A stretch of DNA of 64,000 nucleotides from Chromatiaceae bacterium (lineage in GTDB: Bacteria > Pseudomonadota > Gammaproteobacteria > Chromatiales > Chromatiaceae). Position 1 is the first letter of the stretch. Each line of letters begins with the position of its first letter. The notes under the pieces are model-generated. The model did not search any database. It was not told the DNA's origin and was given only the letters and a program-made list of their open reading frames with translations. Positions 25,551 to 33,575 of the stretch are shown piece by piece. The stretch covers positions 23,887-87,886 of the forward strand of contig JACDZG010000013.1 in NCBI GenBank assembly GCA_013426805.1, in the 5' to 3' direction. Both the position numbers and the translations under genes were made by a program.

Positions 25551-26462
25551 TAGCGGTCCGGCACCCGCGTGGCCGAATTATCCGCTCTATATTGGAGTCA
25601 AGGACGCGCTGCACCGTCTTCCCGAGTCTTTTCGCTCGCCGCTCCATATTCATGGTGTCCTCGCGACTGATCTTTTCGCCTTTAACTCGTCGTTGAGTGC
25701 GACGATCGAAGAGCAGGTAGTCAATGCCTTGAACGGGCTGCGGGGAGTCTGGGATCCGCAGGGCATTTACGATCTGTACGCGTTCGAGCGCCGGCCGCAG
25801 ACTTTTCCCGATGTGGTGCTTCGTACCAGGGTGCCTGGAAAGGTGCCTTCCATCCTCTTGGGGTTAGAACTCAAAGCTGGTATGCGCTCGCTAAAGAGGG
25901 TGAGCCCAGCTTTCGCTACAAAGTGACCCCCGCTGTTTGCGCGTCGGCTGATCTGATCGTAATCGTACCCTGGACCTTGAGTGAGGTGATTTCTGGTACC
26001 CCAATCGTTCACGATCCATATATCACGCACGCCCGATTTGCGGCTGAGTACCGCAACTGGTGGTGGACCTGGGGCAGGAAATGGAAATCGGGGTCCGGGG
26101 CAAGTGTACAAGACTCCGCCGTCGATCTTTCCAGCGTGACCCAGTGCTATCCGGCGAAGAGCGACCAGATTTCGGATCGCCCAAAGTCCGACGCGGGTAA
26201 TAATTTTGGGCGATTCGCGCGAACCGGCTTAATGGCTGACTACATCAAGGACCTTTTCGCTACGCGGCTATGCGGGATTCCAATTGGCTCTTGGCAACAG
26301 TTCTTCAAGCTATTCACCGATAACTGCGATTTCCAAGACATCGAAGCAAAGATCGGCGCGATCGAGGTCGGCGAACAGGTCCAGGGTGATGTGCACAATA
26401 CGTTGGAGCGCGTCGCTGCCGTGCTTATGGAACTCGCCCAGCGGTTGAAGCGAACCCCATAG
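25519..26462 (+). pseudogene. Type II restriction endonuclease interrupted by a one-base frameshift
   Basis: The first part (ATG 25519, AGGAG ribosome site) runs to a stop at 25923-25925 through VKDALHRLPESFRSPLHIHG, IEEQVVNALN and the likely PD-(D/E)xK centre: FPDVVLRT followed by LLGLELKA. Reading shifts at about 25876-25878: one base missing after the ELK codons, and the second frame continues WYALAKEGEPSFRYKVTPA then SADLIVIVPWTLSEVISG, up to the stop at 26460-26462. Joined, the protein would be about 314 residues. Truncation after the catalytic strand should inactivate it unless this is a sequence error. It pairs with the upstream methyltransferase, overlapping its 3' end by 32 bases. 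The second half is visibly less GC-rich than its surroundings. Confidence 0.8.
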
Positions 26463-26494
26463 GGCCGTTAGCGGATGCCTCGCGCACCGACAAT

Positions 26495-27580
26495 TCAGTC
26501 AACTGGTCGATCGTCCCCCTGGTTTGGCTCCAACACCAGATTGATACGGTTGTCGCCGATACGGTGAAGCGAGGACTGGCTGCGGTAGCCGGGGGCGATC
26601 ACCATCACCTCGATCCGCGCGCCGGCCGGTTCCCGCAACGTGATGATAAAACGGCCAAAGCGGTCCGTTTCACTGCTTGCCGCGCGGGTGGGGATGAACA
26701 CGCGGACCCCGGGGATCGGTTGACCGCTGCGCTCCCAGACAAAGCCGGCAATGCCGCTGGTCGCGGCGATGGGCTCCGCGGGCGGCAGCGGCGCCGGCGT
26801 GTCCGGCTCCAACCACCACACCAGGCCCAAGGCAGCGAATGCCAACCCGGCACCCAGTCGGAGCAAACGGTTGCCCAGTCGGGTGTCCAGACCCGCAATC
26901 CAGGTGAGCAGGCGGGCGCCGACACCCTGGTCTTGACGGATCCGGGCCTGCGGCCAGACCGCGATCAGCGCTTGGGAAGGGAGTAGAAATCCGTTCCGTC
27001 CCGGGCTGTCGGCGGCGACCACAAGACCCAGCACGGATTCGCGGATCGGGTCCCAGGCGCCGGTTCCGGTGAAACTGCCGTCGATGCTGCCGTGATCGGT
27101 TTCCAGGCCGGTGATGGTCTGCGCGTCTTCATCGGCACAGTCCGCGTGGATCCGCAGCCCGGTCGGATGCTCCGGTGGAAACCCCAGACAGAACACTGCC
27201 CGGTTGCGGTAGGCCGCGGGTTCGAGCAACTCCAACTCAGCCGCGACGGCCAGTTGCGGAACCGGCTCGGTCAGCTCCAGCACGGCCAGCCCCGGCGGTT
27301 GCGCACCGGGGAGCGTCCAGCGCGGGTCCAGTCCGGCGTAGGGTGCCCAGGCCGCGACCCGCGCGATCCCGCGGTGCGGGTTCGGCAGCAGGGGCAGGAT
27401 CACCGCGATCTCCCCGGCCGGCGCCGCTGTGCCGACCTCCGCCCGCAGGGCGGCGGCGACCACGGTCGCGCAGGTCATCACCTGCCGCGGACCGATGAGC
27501 ACACCGGCACCGACCCATTCATCGTCATCAAGGTCGGCGCAGCGGCCGATGCGTGCCTGCCAGGGGTATCCGTCGTGCAT
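26495..27580 (-). CDS. Trypsin-fold membrane protein with degenerate catalytic site and carboxypeptidase-regulatory-like domain
   Basis: A 361-aa protein. Residues 1-215 look like a trypsin-like (S1) fold: AGVLIGPRQVMTCATVV replaces the TAAHC catalytic-His strand, PPGLAVLELTEPV occupies the catalytic-Asp strand region, and GSFTGTGAWDP replaces GDSGGP. The His and Ser of the triad are therefore not visible. One membrane helix (LGAGLAFAALGLVWWL, about residues 243-258) follows. The C-terminal 90 residues form a carboxypeptidase-regulatory/CNA-B-like beta domain (GIAGFVWERSGQPIPGVRVF, RFGRFIITL). It may be a binding or sensing protein rather than a protease. Monocistronic, convergent with the R-M pair. 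Confidence 0.6.
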   Translation of the reverse strand: MHDGYPWQARIGRCADLDDDEWVGAGVLIGPRQVMTCATVVAAALRAEVGTAAPAGEIAVILPLLPNPHRGIARVAAWAPYAGLDPRWTLPGAQPPGLAVLELTEPVPQLAVAAELELLEPAAYRNRAVFCLGFPPEHPTGLRIHADCADEDAQTITGLETDHGSIDGSFTGTGAWDPIRESVLGLVVAADSPGRNGFLLPSQALIAVWPQARIRQDQGVGARLLTWIAGLDTRLGNRLLRLGAGLAFAALGLVWWLEPDTPAPLPPAEPIAATSGIAGFVWERSGQPIPGVRVFIPTRAASSETDRFGRFIITLREPAGARIEVMVIAPGYRSQSSLHRIGDNRINLVLEPNQGDDRPVD

Positions 27581-27670
27581 AACTCGCCGGGCGCCGCCCC
27601 ACGTCTGGTAATAAAAAAACCATGGCGAGCTTAGCGCCTTGGCGTGAGAATTATGTTTTCAGGGAAAAAC

Positions 27671-27702
27671 CACCCCGAACTCCGAACTCCGAACTCCGAA
27701 CC
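27671..27702. repeat. Short tandem repeat CGAACTC x3-4
   Basis: The heptamer CGAACTC is repeated in direct tandem just upstream of the DUF1840 gene, ending in CGAACCC. It lies in a short A/T-containing spacer between the divergent trypsin-fold and DUF1840 genes. Confidence 0.6.
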
Positions 27703-27765
27703 CTGGCTTTGCTACAGTAGCGGGGCGACCACGCCGGTCGCGAACGACAACCCGTGGAGGCTTCC

Positions 27766-28086
27766 ATGCTGGTGACCTTTGAAACCAAGGCCCATGCCAA
27801 TATCACGATGTTCGGCGAGGTGGCGGTGACCCTGATCCAGCTGATGGGTCACAGCGGCACCGTGCCGGGGGCGCTGCTGGCGGCGGATGTTCCGGCCGCC
27901 CTGGAGCGGCTGCGGCGGGCGGTCTCGGAGCACCCGGATGCGCCGCTCGACCCCAAGGCCGGGGTCGGTGCCGCGGACGATGGCGAAGAGCGGCATGTCA
28001 GCCTGGCAAACCGCGCGCTCCCCTTGATCGCGTTATTGAGCGACGCGGCCGCGGCGGGGGAGAACGTGATGTGGAGCAGTCCTTAA
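27766..28086 (+). CDS. DUF1840 family protein
   Basis: A 106-aa soluble protein: MLVTFETKAHANITMFG, then ALLAADVPAALERLRRAV and HVSLANRALPLIALL. These match the DUF1840 family, small proteins of unknown function found in beta- and gammaproteobacteria. The conserved start TFETKAxANITMFGxxA is clear. ATG at 27766 is supported by GGAGG six bases upstream; 27754 is less likely. It stands alone. Confidence 0.78.
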   Translation: MLVTFETKAHANITMFGEVAVTLIQLMGHSGTVPGALLAADVPAALERLRRAVSEHPDAPLDPKAGVGAADDGEERHVSLANRALPLIALLSDAAAAGENVMWSSP

Positions 28087-28112
28087 GCGTACCAGGAGCG
28101 GTCAGGCCGCTG

Positions 28113-28163
28113 GTCCGCACAGCGGACCCTACGGATCGCGGCCCCACCGTCCGCTGCGCGGAC
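28113..28163. repeat. Two copies of a GTCCGC-N3-GCGGAC palindrome
   Basis: Copies at 28113-28127 and 28149-28163, with the same element again at 61000-61014. Located just after the DUF1840 stop; may act as terminators or belong to an interspersed repeat family. Confidence 0.55.
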
Positions 28164-28171
28164 CGACGCGC

Positions 28172-28354
28172 TCAGCGGCCCAGGCCGACGAACCAGGACT
28201 TGTGATCCATCCGCGCCATCCGGTGCGCGCGCCCTTGCATCATGCGGCCCGTGTCCAGCGCGCTCAAGCGCGGCCCGACCGGATGCCGCAGTGAGCGAAA
28301 GCCGCGGATCTCCGCGCTGGTGCGAATCCCTGCCGACGTCTGTAACTTGATCAT
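28172..28354 (-). CDS. Small basic 60-aa protein, unknown
   Basis: A possible small gene: MIKLQTSAGIRTSAEIRGF at the start and HRMARMDHKSWFVGLGR at the end, very rich in Arg, with a GAGAGG ribosome site nine bases upstream of the ATG at 28354. The distinctive ending makes chance translation less likely, but there is no recognised domain and no partner. It would be transcribed divergently from the MoxR gene. Confidence 0.4.
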   Translation of the reverse strand: MIKLQTSAGIRTSAEIRGFRSLRHPVGPRLSALDTGRMMQGRAHRMARMDHKSWFVGLGR

Positions 28355-28678
28355 GACCGCCAACCTCTCGATTAAAAACTGCGTTTGGTGTGGTGCGGAC
28401 GCAAGGAGCTCCCGGTTGCACGGTGTGGCGTCGGCCTGAGCCGCCGCTGACCACCGGAGATCGCCCCCAGCCCACCCTTATGATAGGCCAAACGCGTGAG
28501 ATGTCACGGGTTGGGTGCTCAATGCGTGCCGCGGTTCGCAGCGCGGTCGAATTGAATTCTTCGCTGACCGGTTCCAGGTTCCTGCCCCGACCCCAGGCCA
28601 GCCGCGCCAAGCGCAAGACCGCAACGGTCATGGGGCCTCGGCTGTGCCCAACAATCTCACCAGGAGCGGTCCCACCCC
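28355..28678. other. Intergenic region before the MoxR-type ATPase gene
   Basis: Over 300 bases without a convincing gene. It should hold the promoter of the MoxR-type gene and, on the other strand, of the small 60-aa frame. No clear promoter motif is seen; AGGAG at 28662-28666 precedes the ATPase ATG. Confidence 0.4.
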
Positions 28679-29773
28679 ATGAATATTCCGGCAGTGTCCA
28701 TCGCGGCAGCCAAGCAAGCGTTGATCGAGCAGTACACCGACCCTTTGCTGCGCCGCCGCGCCTCCATGCTGTGGGGTACCCGCGGCGTGGGCAAATCGTC
28801 CATCGTGCACCAGGTGGCAGCGCACTTCGGCGTGCCGCTGGTGGATTTGCGCCTGACCACCATCGAGCCGGTGGACATCCGCGGCGCGATCTGGGTGGAC
28901 GAGCGGCAGTCCAAGACCCTGTGGTTCCCGCCGGAGTTCCTGCCCGATCAGGATGAGCCGGACGGCATCCTGTTTCTTGACGAGTTGACCGCGGCCGATC
29001 AACGCCTGCAGATCTCCGCCTATTCACTGATCCTGGATCGCCGCGTCGGTCATTATTGCCTGCCGGATGGATGGCAGGTCATCGCGGCGGGGAACGCCGG
29101 CTTCCACGGGGCGATCGCCCACGATATGGGCACGGCGCTCGCTGACCGGATGTTCCATTTCAACGTACAGACCGCCATCGACGCCTTTCTGGCCCACGCC
29201 CTGACCAGAGGATTTGCCCCGGAGGTGTTGGCTTATCTCAAGGTGCGCCCCGACAAGCTCGACGATACTCAGGCGCAACTCGCCAACGATCATCTGGTGG
29301 GGGCGAGCCCGCGCGGCTGGGAAGACGTCTCCAACGTGCTCAAGTCCGGGCTGTCGGAGCCGGCCAAGCGGGTCTTCGTCCAAGGGCGCGTCGGCGCGGC
29401 CAACGCGGCCGAGTTCTTCGGTGTGCTGCGCGAAATCCAGGCGGGGGTCGACGTGCTGCGGCTGCTTGCCGCCCGGCCCGGGGCCGAGACCGCGGCGCTG
29501 TTGCCGACCAGCCTCGATGCGCTGTACGGCATGATCTACGGACTGCTGGCGGCGACCCAGGACGCCGCGACCCTCATCCGCGCACTGGAGATCATCGAGC
29601 AACTGCCCGACGCCCGTGCCACCACCCCGCTGCCGATCCGCGAGGCCCAGACCCTGGTGATGGAGCTGCTGTTTCAGCGCGCTCTGGAGTCCGGTCTGGA
29701 GGCGGCAATCTTCGACAGCCCGGCCTATCGGCGCTACAGCGAACAGCGCAAGGCCGAGGGGCTGGCCGACTAG
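28679..29773 (+). CDS. MoxR-type AAA+ ATPase
   Basis: A 364-aa AAA+ ATPase: Walker A WGTRGVGKSS near residue 34, Walker B GILFLDELTAAD, and sensor region VIAAGNAGFHGAIAHDM. It belongs to the MoxR branch, ATPases that remodel protein complexes together with a vWA-domain partner. The likely partner is the vWA/metallopeptidase-like protein at 35991-37349, as these two families are usually neighbours; here the whole hydrogenase operon separates them. AGGAG lies about 12 bases before the ATG. Its substrate is not known. Confidence 0.82.
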   Translation: MNIPAVSIAAAKQALIEQYTDPLLRRRASMLWGTRGVGKSSIVHQVAAHFGVPLVDLRLTTIEPVDIRGAIWVDERQSKTLWFPPEFLPDQDEPDGILFLDELTAADQRLQISAYSLILDRRVGHYCLPDGWQVIAAGNAGFHGAIAHDMGTALADRMFHFNVQTAIDAFLAHALTRGFAPEVLAYLKVRPDKLDDTQAQLANDHLVGASPRGWEDVSNVLKSGLSEPAKRVFVQGRVGAANAAEFFGVLREIQAGVDVLRLLAARPGAETAALLPTSLDALYGMIYGLLAATQDAATLIRALEIIEQLPDARATTPLPIREAQTLVMELLFQRALESGLEAAIFDSPAYRRYSEQRKAEGLAD

Positions 29774-30194
29774 GTCTCCCTCGAAAGCATGGGCGGTTGG
29801 CCCCGCTCATCCTGGAAAGTCCATTCTCGTCCCAACGCAAACTGCTTGCTGACCACGCTGTCGCAAGGTGCGGCGAGCCCCGGCGATAATGAGAACTCCG
29901 TATTGGACAGCGCGCGCGCGATAGTCTATAAGAGTATTACCATATAGCCACATTTTAACGTAACGGGAGGGCGTCGCCCACATTGAACACCGACGGCCAG
30001 GCGAACGCGTTACGCGCTTGTTCGATCGCCGACGCGATTCCGCGATTTCAATGACATTTGTCATTGCATTCCGTCGCGGTGACTTCCGCTCGCGCCTCCA
30101 GGCAGGACGCCGATCGATCTATTTGAGAATTCAGTCGTAACGTTTCACGAATAGTATCAACCTGTGCAGCGCCCCACCGGGCAAGGCAGGATCT
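29774..30194. promoter_or_regulatory. Upstream control region of the hyb operon
   Basis: A 421-base non-coding region, A/T-richer than the flanks (about 29930-30165). It contains the perfect inverted repeat described separately (30049-30066). No convincing sigma-54 (GG-N10-GC) or FNR-type box was identified. A minus-strand frame at 29807-30064 lacks coding features. Confidence 0.5.
30049..30066. promoter_or_regulatory. 18-base inverted repeat, candidate operator of hybO
   Basis: Perfect 8-base arms CAATGACA / TGTCATTG around TT, 129 bases before the hybO start. The size and symmetry suit a dimeric regulator; the protein is unknown. Confidence 0.5.
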
Positions 30195-31403
30195 ATGAAC
30201 CGATCAGCAGCAAGCCGACGCGAGCCCGCGCTCGGCCCCTACCTCTCCGATCAACTGGAGGTCTATGGCATCAGCCGGCGCCGCTTCATTGAGTTCGCGC
30301 TCGGCATCACCGCGACGCTGGGCCTGCCGCTCGGCATGTCCGGCCAGGTGCTCGCGGCCCTTGAGGAAACCAAAGCACGCCCGACGGTGATCTGGCTGCA
30401 TTTCCAGGAATGTACCGGTTGTACCGAGTCGCTGTTGCGGGCCACGCATCCGAGCGTCGAAACCCTGCTGCTGGATCTGATCTCATTGGACTATTCGGAG
30501 ACCTTGCTGGCCGCCGCGGGGCATCAGGCCGAGCAGGCGCTGCACGACTCGCTGGACCAGAACAAAGGGCGGTTCATTTTGGTCGTCGAGGGCTCGGTAC
30601 CGCTGCGCGACGGTGGTATCTATTGCAAGATCGCCGATAAGACACCGCAGCAGATGCTGCATGAGATCGCCCCGCATGCCGCGGCGGCCGTCGCGATCGG
30701 GTCATGCGCTTCCTGGGGCGGTGTACAGAGCGCGGCGCCCAATCCGACCGGCGCCGTCGGCCTGCCTGAAGCGCTGCGGATCACCGGCATCACCAAAATC
30801 GACGGCACGCCATTGCCGGTGATCACGCTGCCCGGTTGTCCGGCCTCGCCCTATAATTTGCTGGCGACCGTCCTGTATTACCTGACCCTCAAGAAACTGC
30901 CTGAACTGGACGCCAAAGGCCGCCCACGCTTCGCCTATGGGCATTTGATCCATGATCACTGTGAACGCCGGCCGCACTTCGACGCCGGCCGCTTTGCCGA
31001 GCAGTTCGGCGACGCCGGCCATCGCCAGGGCTGGTGTCTGTACAAGCTCGGCTGCAAGGGTCCGGAGACCTATGCCAATTGCCCGGCGATCGCGTTCGGT
31101 GATGTCGGCGCCAATACCTGGCCGGTCGGGATCGGTCATCCCTGTTTCGGTTGTGCGGAGCAGGGTGTGGGCTTCCACAAGGCGCTGCATGAACAGGCCG
31201 ACGTTGCGTCGGTGACGCCGCCATCGTTGTTCCCCGAGATCATCACCAAGCATGCGGGCGGCGTCACTGCCGGCGCCGCGGCTGTCGTCGGCGCCATTGC
31301 CGGCGGTGCTGTCGTCTATGCCTTGGGTGCCAATGACAAGCTCAAGCAGGTCGAGGCTGAAGCGACCGCAGTCGCCAAGAGCGAAGCGGAGGAACCAAAA
31401 TGA
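30195..31403 (+). CDS. hybO: [NiFe] hydrogenase-2-type small subunit HybO
   Basis: A 402-aa iron-sulfur subunit of a membrane-bound uptake hydrogenase. The twin-arginine signal ISRRRFIEFALGI (about residues 26-38) exports the folded HybO-HybC pair to the periplasm. Cluster ligands lie in ECTGCTESLL (proximal), GSCASWGG, PGCPASP, HDHCERRPHF, KLGCKGPETYANCP and GIGHPCFGC. A C-terminal hydrophobic helix (GAAAVVGAIAGGAVVYALG) anchors it in the membrane. Electrons from H2 pass from HybC through HybO to HybA/HybB and quinone. CAGGA precedes the ATG. First gene of hybOABCD, all with overlapping or abutting starts. Confidence 0.95.
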   Translation: MNRSAASRREPALGPYLSDQLEVYGISRRRFIEFALGITATLGLPLGMSGQVLAALEETKARPTVIWLHFQECTGCTESLLRATHPSVETLLLDLISLDYSETLLAAAGHQAEQALHDSLDQNKGRFILVVEGSVPLRDGGIYCKIADKTPQQMLHEIAPHAAAAVAIGSCASWGGVQSAAPNPTGAVGLPEALRITGITKIDGTPLPVITLPGCPASPYNLLATVLYYLTLKKLPELDAKGRPRFAYGHLIHDHCERRPHFDAGRFAEQFGDAGHRQGWCLYKLGCKGPETYANCPAIAFGDVGANTWPVGIGHPCFGCAEQGVGFHKALHEQADVASVTPPSLFPEIITKHAGGVTAGAAAVVGAIAGGAVVYALGANDKLKQVEAEATAVAKSEAEEPK

Positions 31404-32431
31404 ATATCGATCGCCGTGCATTCTTTAAGATCGCGGCCGCCGGCGCAGCGACTGCATTGTGTCCGGCCCCGGCCGCGGCGCGCCCTCCAAAGGAGCTGCC
31501 GCCGGAGGCCGTGGGTATTCTTTACGATGCGACCCTGTGCATCGGCTGCAAAGCCTGTGAGGTCGCCTGTAAGGCCGAGAACGACATGCCAATGGCGCAT
31601 GACACGCCGCTGGAGCGAGCCCACGGCGTAGCCGGCACCTGGGATGCCGATAACGATCTGAACAGCCGTACCATGACCAAGATCAAGGTCTACACCAGCG
31701 GCACGGCCGCGGTGAAAGACCGCGAGGAAGACGGCTTCAGCTTCATCAAACGCAGTTGCATGCACTGCGTCGATCCCAATTGCATCTCGGCCTGCCCGGT
31801 CAGTGCCTTGACCAAGGACCCGTTCACCGGTGTGGTGCGTTACAATCCCGATGCCTGTATCGGGTGCCGCTATTGCCAGCTGGCGTGTCCATTCAATATC
31901 CCGAAATTCGAATACGACAAGGCCTTTCCGAAGATCGTCAAGTGCCAATTGTGCCCCGACCGCCTGGCCGCGGGCGGCATTCCCGCCTGTTGTGATGCCT
32001 GTCCCACCGGGGCGAGCCTGTTCGGGCGCTTGCCCGACCTGTTGACCGAGGCCCATCGCCGCCTGACCTTCAAGCCGGGCGAGCAGCAGCAGTATCCGGT
32101 GCGCCGTGTGGACGGCGATGAGCAACGTAAGGCGGAGGTGACCGGCTATTACCCGAAAGTCTACGGCGAGACCGAAAGCGGCGGCACTCAATATCTGATG
32201 ATGGCGGGTGTTCCCTTCGATAAGCTGGGGCTGCCGCCCGTGGGCGACACCTCGCGCGCCCAGCTCTCGGAGACCATTCAGCATACGCTCTATCAGGGCA
32301 TGGTCGCGCCGACGCTGCTGCTGGGCGGCCTGGTCTTTGCCGTCTATCGCCGTACCCATGCCGAGCAGGAGGACGCGTCCGCGGGTACGGAGCCGACCGC
32401 CGAGGCGCGGGAGGGCCGCCGTGATGCGTGA
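31400..32431 (+). CDS. hybA: Hydrogenase-2-type ferredoxin-like electron carrier HybA
   Basis: A 343-aa iron-sulfur protein. A twin-arginine signal DRRAFFKIAAAG is at residues 4-15. Four [4Fe-4S] sites are outlined by CIGCKACEVACKAEN, CMHCVDPNCISACP, CIGCRYCQLACPFN and CQLCPDRLAAGGIPACCDACP. A C-terminal membrane helix (VAPTLLLGGLVFAVY) follows. It links HybO to the integral membrane quinone reductase HybB. The ATG overlaps the hybO stop by four bases. Confidence 0.94.
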   Translation: MNIDRRAFFKIAAAGAATALCPAPAAARPPKELPPEAVGILYDATLCIGCKACEVACKAENDMPMAHDTPLERAHGVAGTWDADNDLNSRTMTKIKVYTSGTAAVKDREEDGFSFIKRSCMHCVDPNCISACPVSALTKDPFTGVVRYNPDACIGCRYCQLACPFNIPKFEYDKAFPKIVKCQLCPDRLAAGGIPACCDACPTGASLFGRLPDLLTEAHRRLTFKPGEQQQYPVRRVDGDEQRKAEVTGYYPKVYGETESGGTQYLMMAGVPFDKLGLPPVGDTSRAQLSETIQHTLYQGMVAPTLLLGGLVFAVYRRTHAEQEDASAGTEPTAEAREGRRDA

Positions 32432-33575
32432 AGTCTATCGGCCGATCGGCGGCAAACTGCTGACCCGGCATTTCTACTTCATGGGCGTGCTGGTGCTGAT
32501 CGGCGCCTTCTTCATGGCCCGCCGGTTCATCTTCGGCATCGGTGATGTGGCAAACCTCAGCGACGGGTTTCCCTGGGGTATCTGGATCACCTATGACGTG
32601 GTCACCGGTACAGCCATCGCGTGCGGCGGTTACGCGATGGCGCTGCTGGTCTACATCTTCAATCGTGGTCAGTTCCATCCGATGATCCGGGCGGCGCTGC
32701 TGACGAGCGTTTTCGGCTATACCCTCGCGGGGTTGTCGATCGTGATCGATGTCGGCCGCTATTGGCAGCTCTACAATGTCTTTCTGCCGCAGTACGCGAA
32801 TCTGAATTCGGTGATGCTCGAAGTGGCGCTGTGTGTCACGCTCTATACCCTGGTACTGTGGATCGAGCTGTCGCCCGCGATTCTCGAAGCGATGAAGGAC
32901 AACCGGCACTTACGCCAGGTACGGCACGCCCTGTTTTTCTTCATCGGACTCGGTATCCTGCTGCCGACCATGCATCAATCCTCCCTGGGCTCGCTGCTGC
33001 TGATCGCCGGTTACAAGGTGCATCCACTCTGGCAGACCAACATCATCCCGCTGTTGTTCCTGCTGACCGCGATCACCATGGGCTATGCGATGGTGGTGTT
33101 CGAGTCGCTCTATGCCGCGGTCAATCTCGATCGCCCGATCGAGACCGAGCTGTTGTCCAAGGTCTCGGCCATCATTCCCTGGCTGTTGATCCTGTATCTG
33201 GTGCTGCGGATCAGCGATCTGGTGTGGACGGGTGCCATCGCGGCCCTGCTCAAGCCTGGCCCGGAGCCCCTGCTGTTCGTGCTCGAGACGGCGCTGTTCC
33301 TCTATGCGATCGTCAATCTGCTGCATAAGGAGCGGCGCGTGCGGCCACGGGTGCTGTTCTGGACCGCGCTGGCGACCATTCTCGGGGGTTCACTCTACCG
33401 CTTCGATGCCTTCCTGATCGCCTACGATCCCGGCCCAGGCTGGCAGTATTTCCCCGGGGTTGGCGAGATCCTGATCACCTTGGCGATCATCGCCGTCGAG
33501 ATCATGGCGTATCTCTTCTTCGTCAAGAAGATGCCGATTCTGCTTGCGGCGCGGCCGGCACGACTGGGAGCATGA
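32424..33575 (+). CDS. hybB: Hydrogenase-2-type membrane subunit HybB (NrfD/PsrC family)
   Basis: A 383-aa integral membrane protein with about ten helices, for example FYFMGVLVLIGAFFMARRF, ISDGFPWGIWITYDVVTG-like entry to helix 2 (LSDGFPWGIWITYDV) and YLVLRISDLVWTG. It belongs to the NrfD/PsrC family and passes electrons to the quinone pool. The start is the ATG at 32424, overlapping hybA by eight bases with GGGAGGG upstream; the frame is open much further up but lies inside hybA. GTG at 32421 is an alternative. The stop overlaps the hybC ATG. Confidence 0.93.
   Translation: MREVYRPIGGKLLTRHFYFMGVLVLIGAFFMARRFIFGIGDVANLSDGFPWGIWITYDVVTGTAIACGGYAMALLVYIFNRGQFHPMIRAALLTSVFGYTLAGLSIVIDVGRYWQLYNVFLPQYANLNSVMLEVALCVTLYTLVLWIELSPAILEAMKDNRHLRQVRHALFFFIGLGILLPTMHQSSLGSLLLIAGYKVHPLWQTNIIPLLFLLTAITMGYAMVVFESLYAAVNLDRPIETELLSKVSAIIPWLLILYLVLRISDLVWTGAIAALLKPGPEPLLFVLETALFLYAIVNLLHKERRVRPRVLFWTALATILGGSLYRFDAFLIAYDPGPGWQYFPGVGEILITLAIIAVEIMAYLFFVKKMPILLAARPARLGA

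Noticed and set aside
29807..30064. 85-aa minus-strand frame upstream of hybO
   Set aside because: No ribosome site or motif and it covers the perfect palindrome; better explained as regulatory DNA.
30066..30194. Sigma-54 or FNR site upstream of hybO
   Set aside because: Looked for GG-N10-GC and TTGAT-N4-ATCAA; no good match was found.
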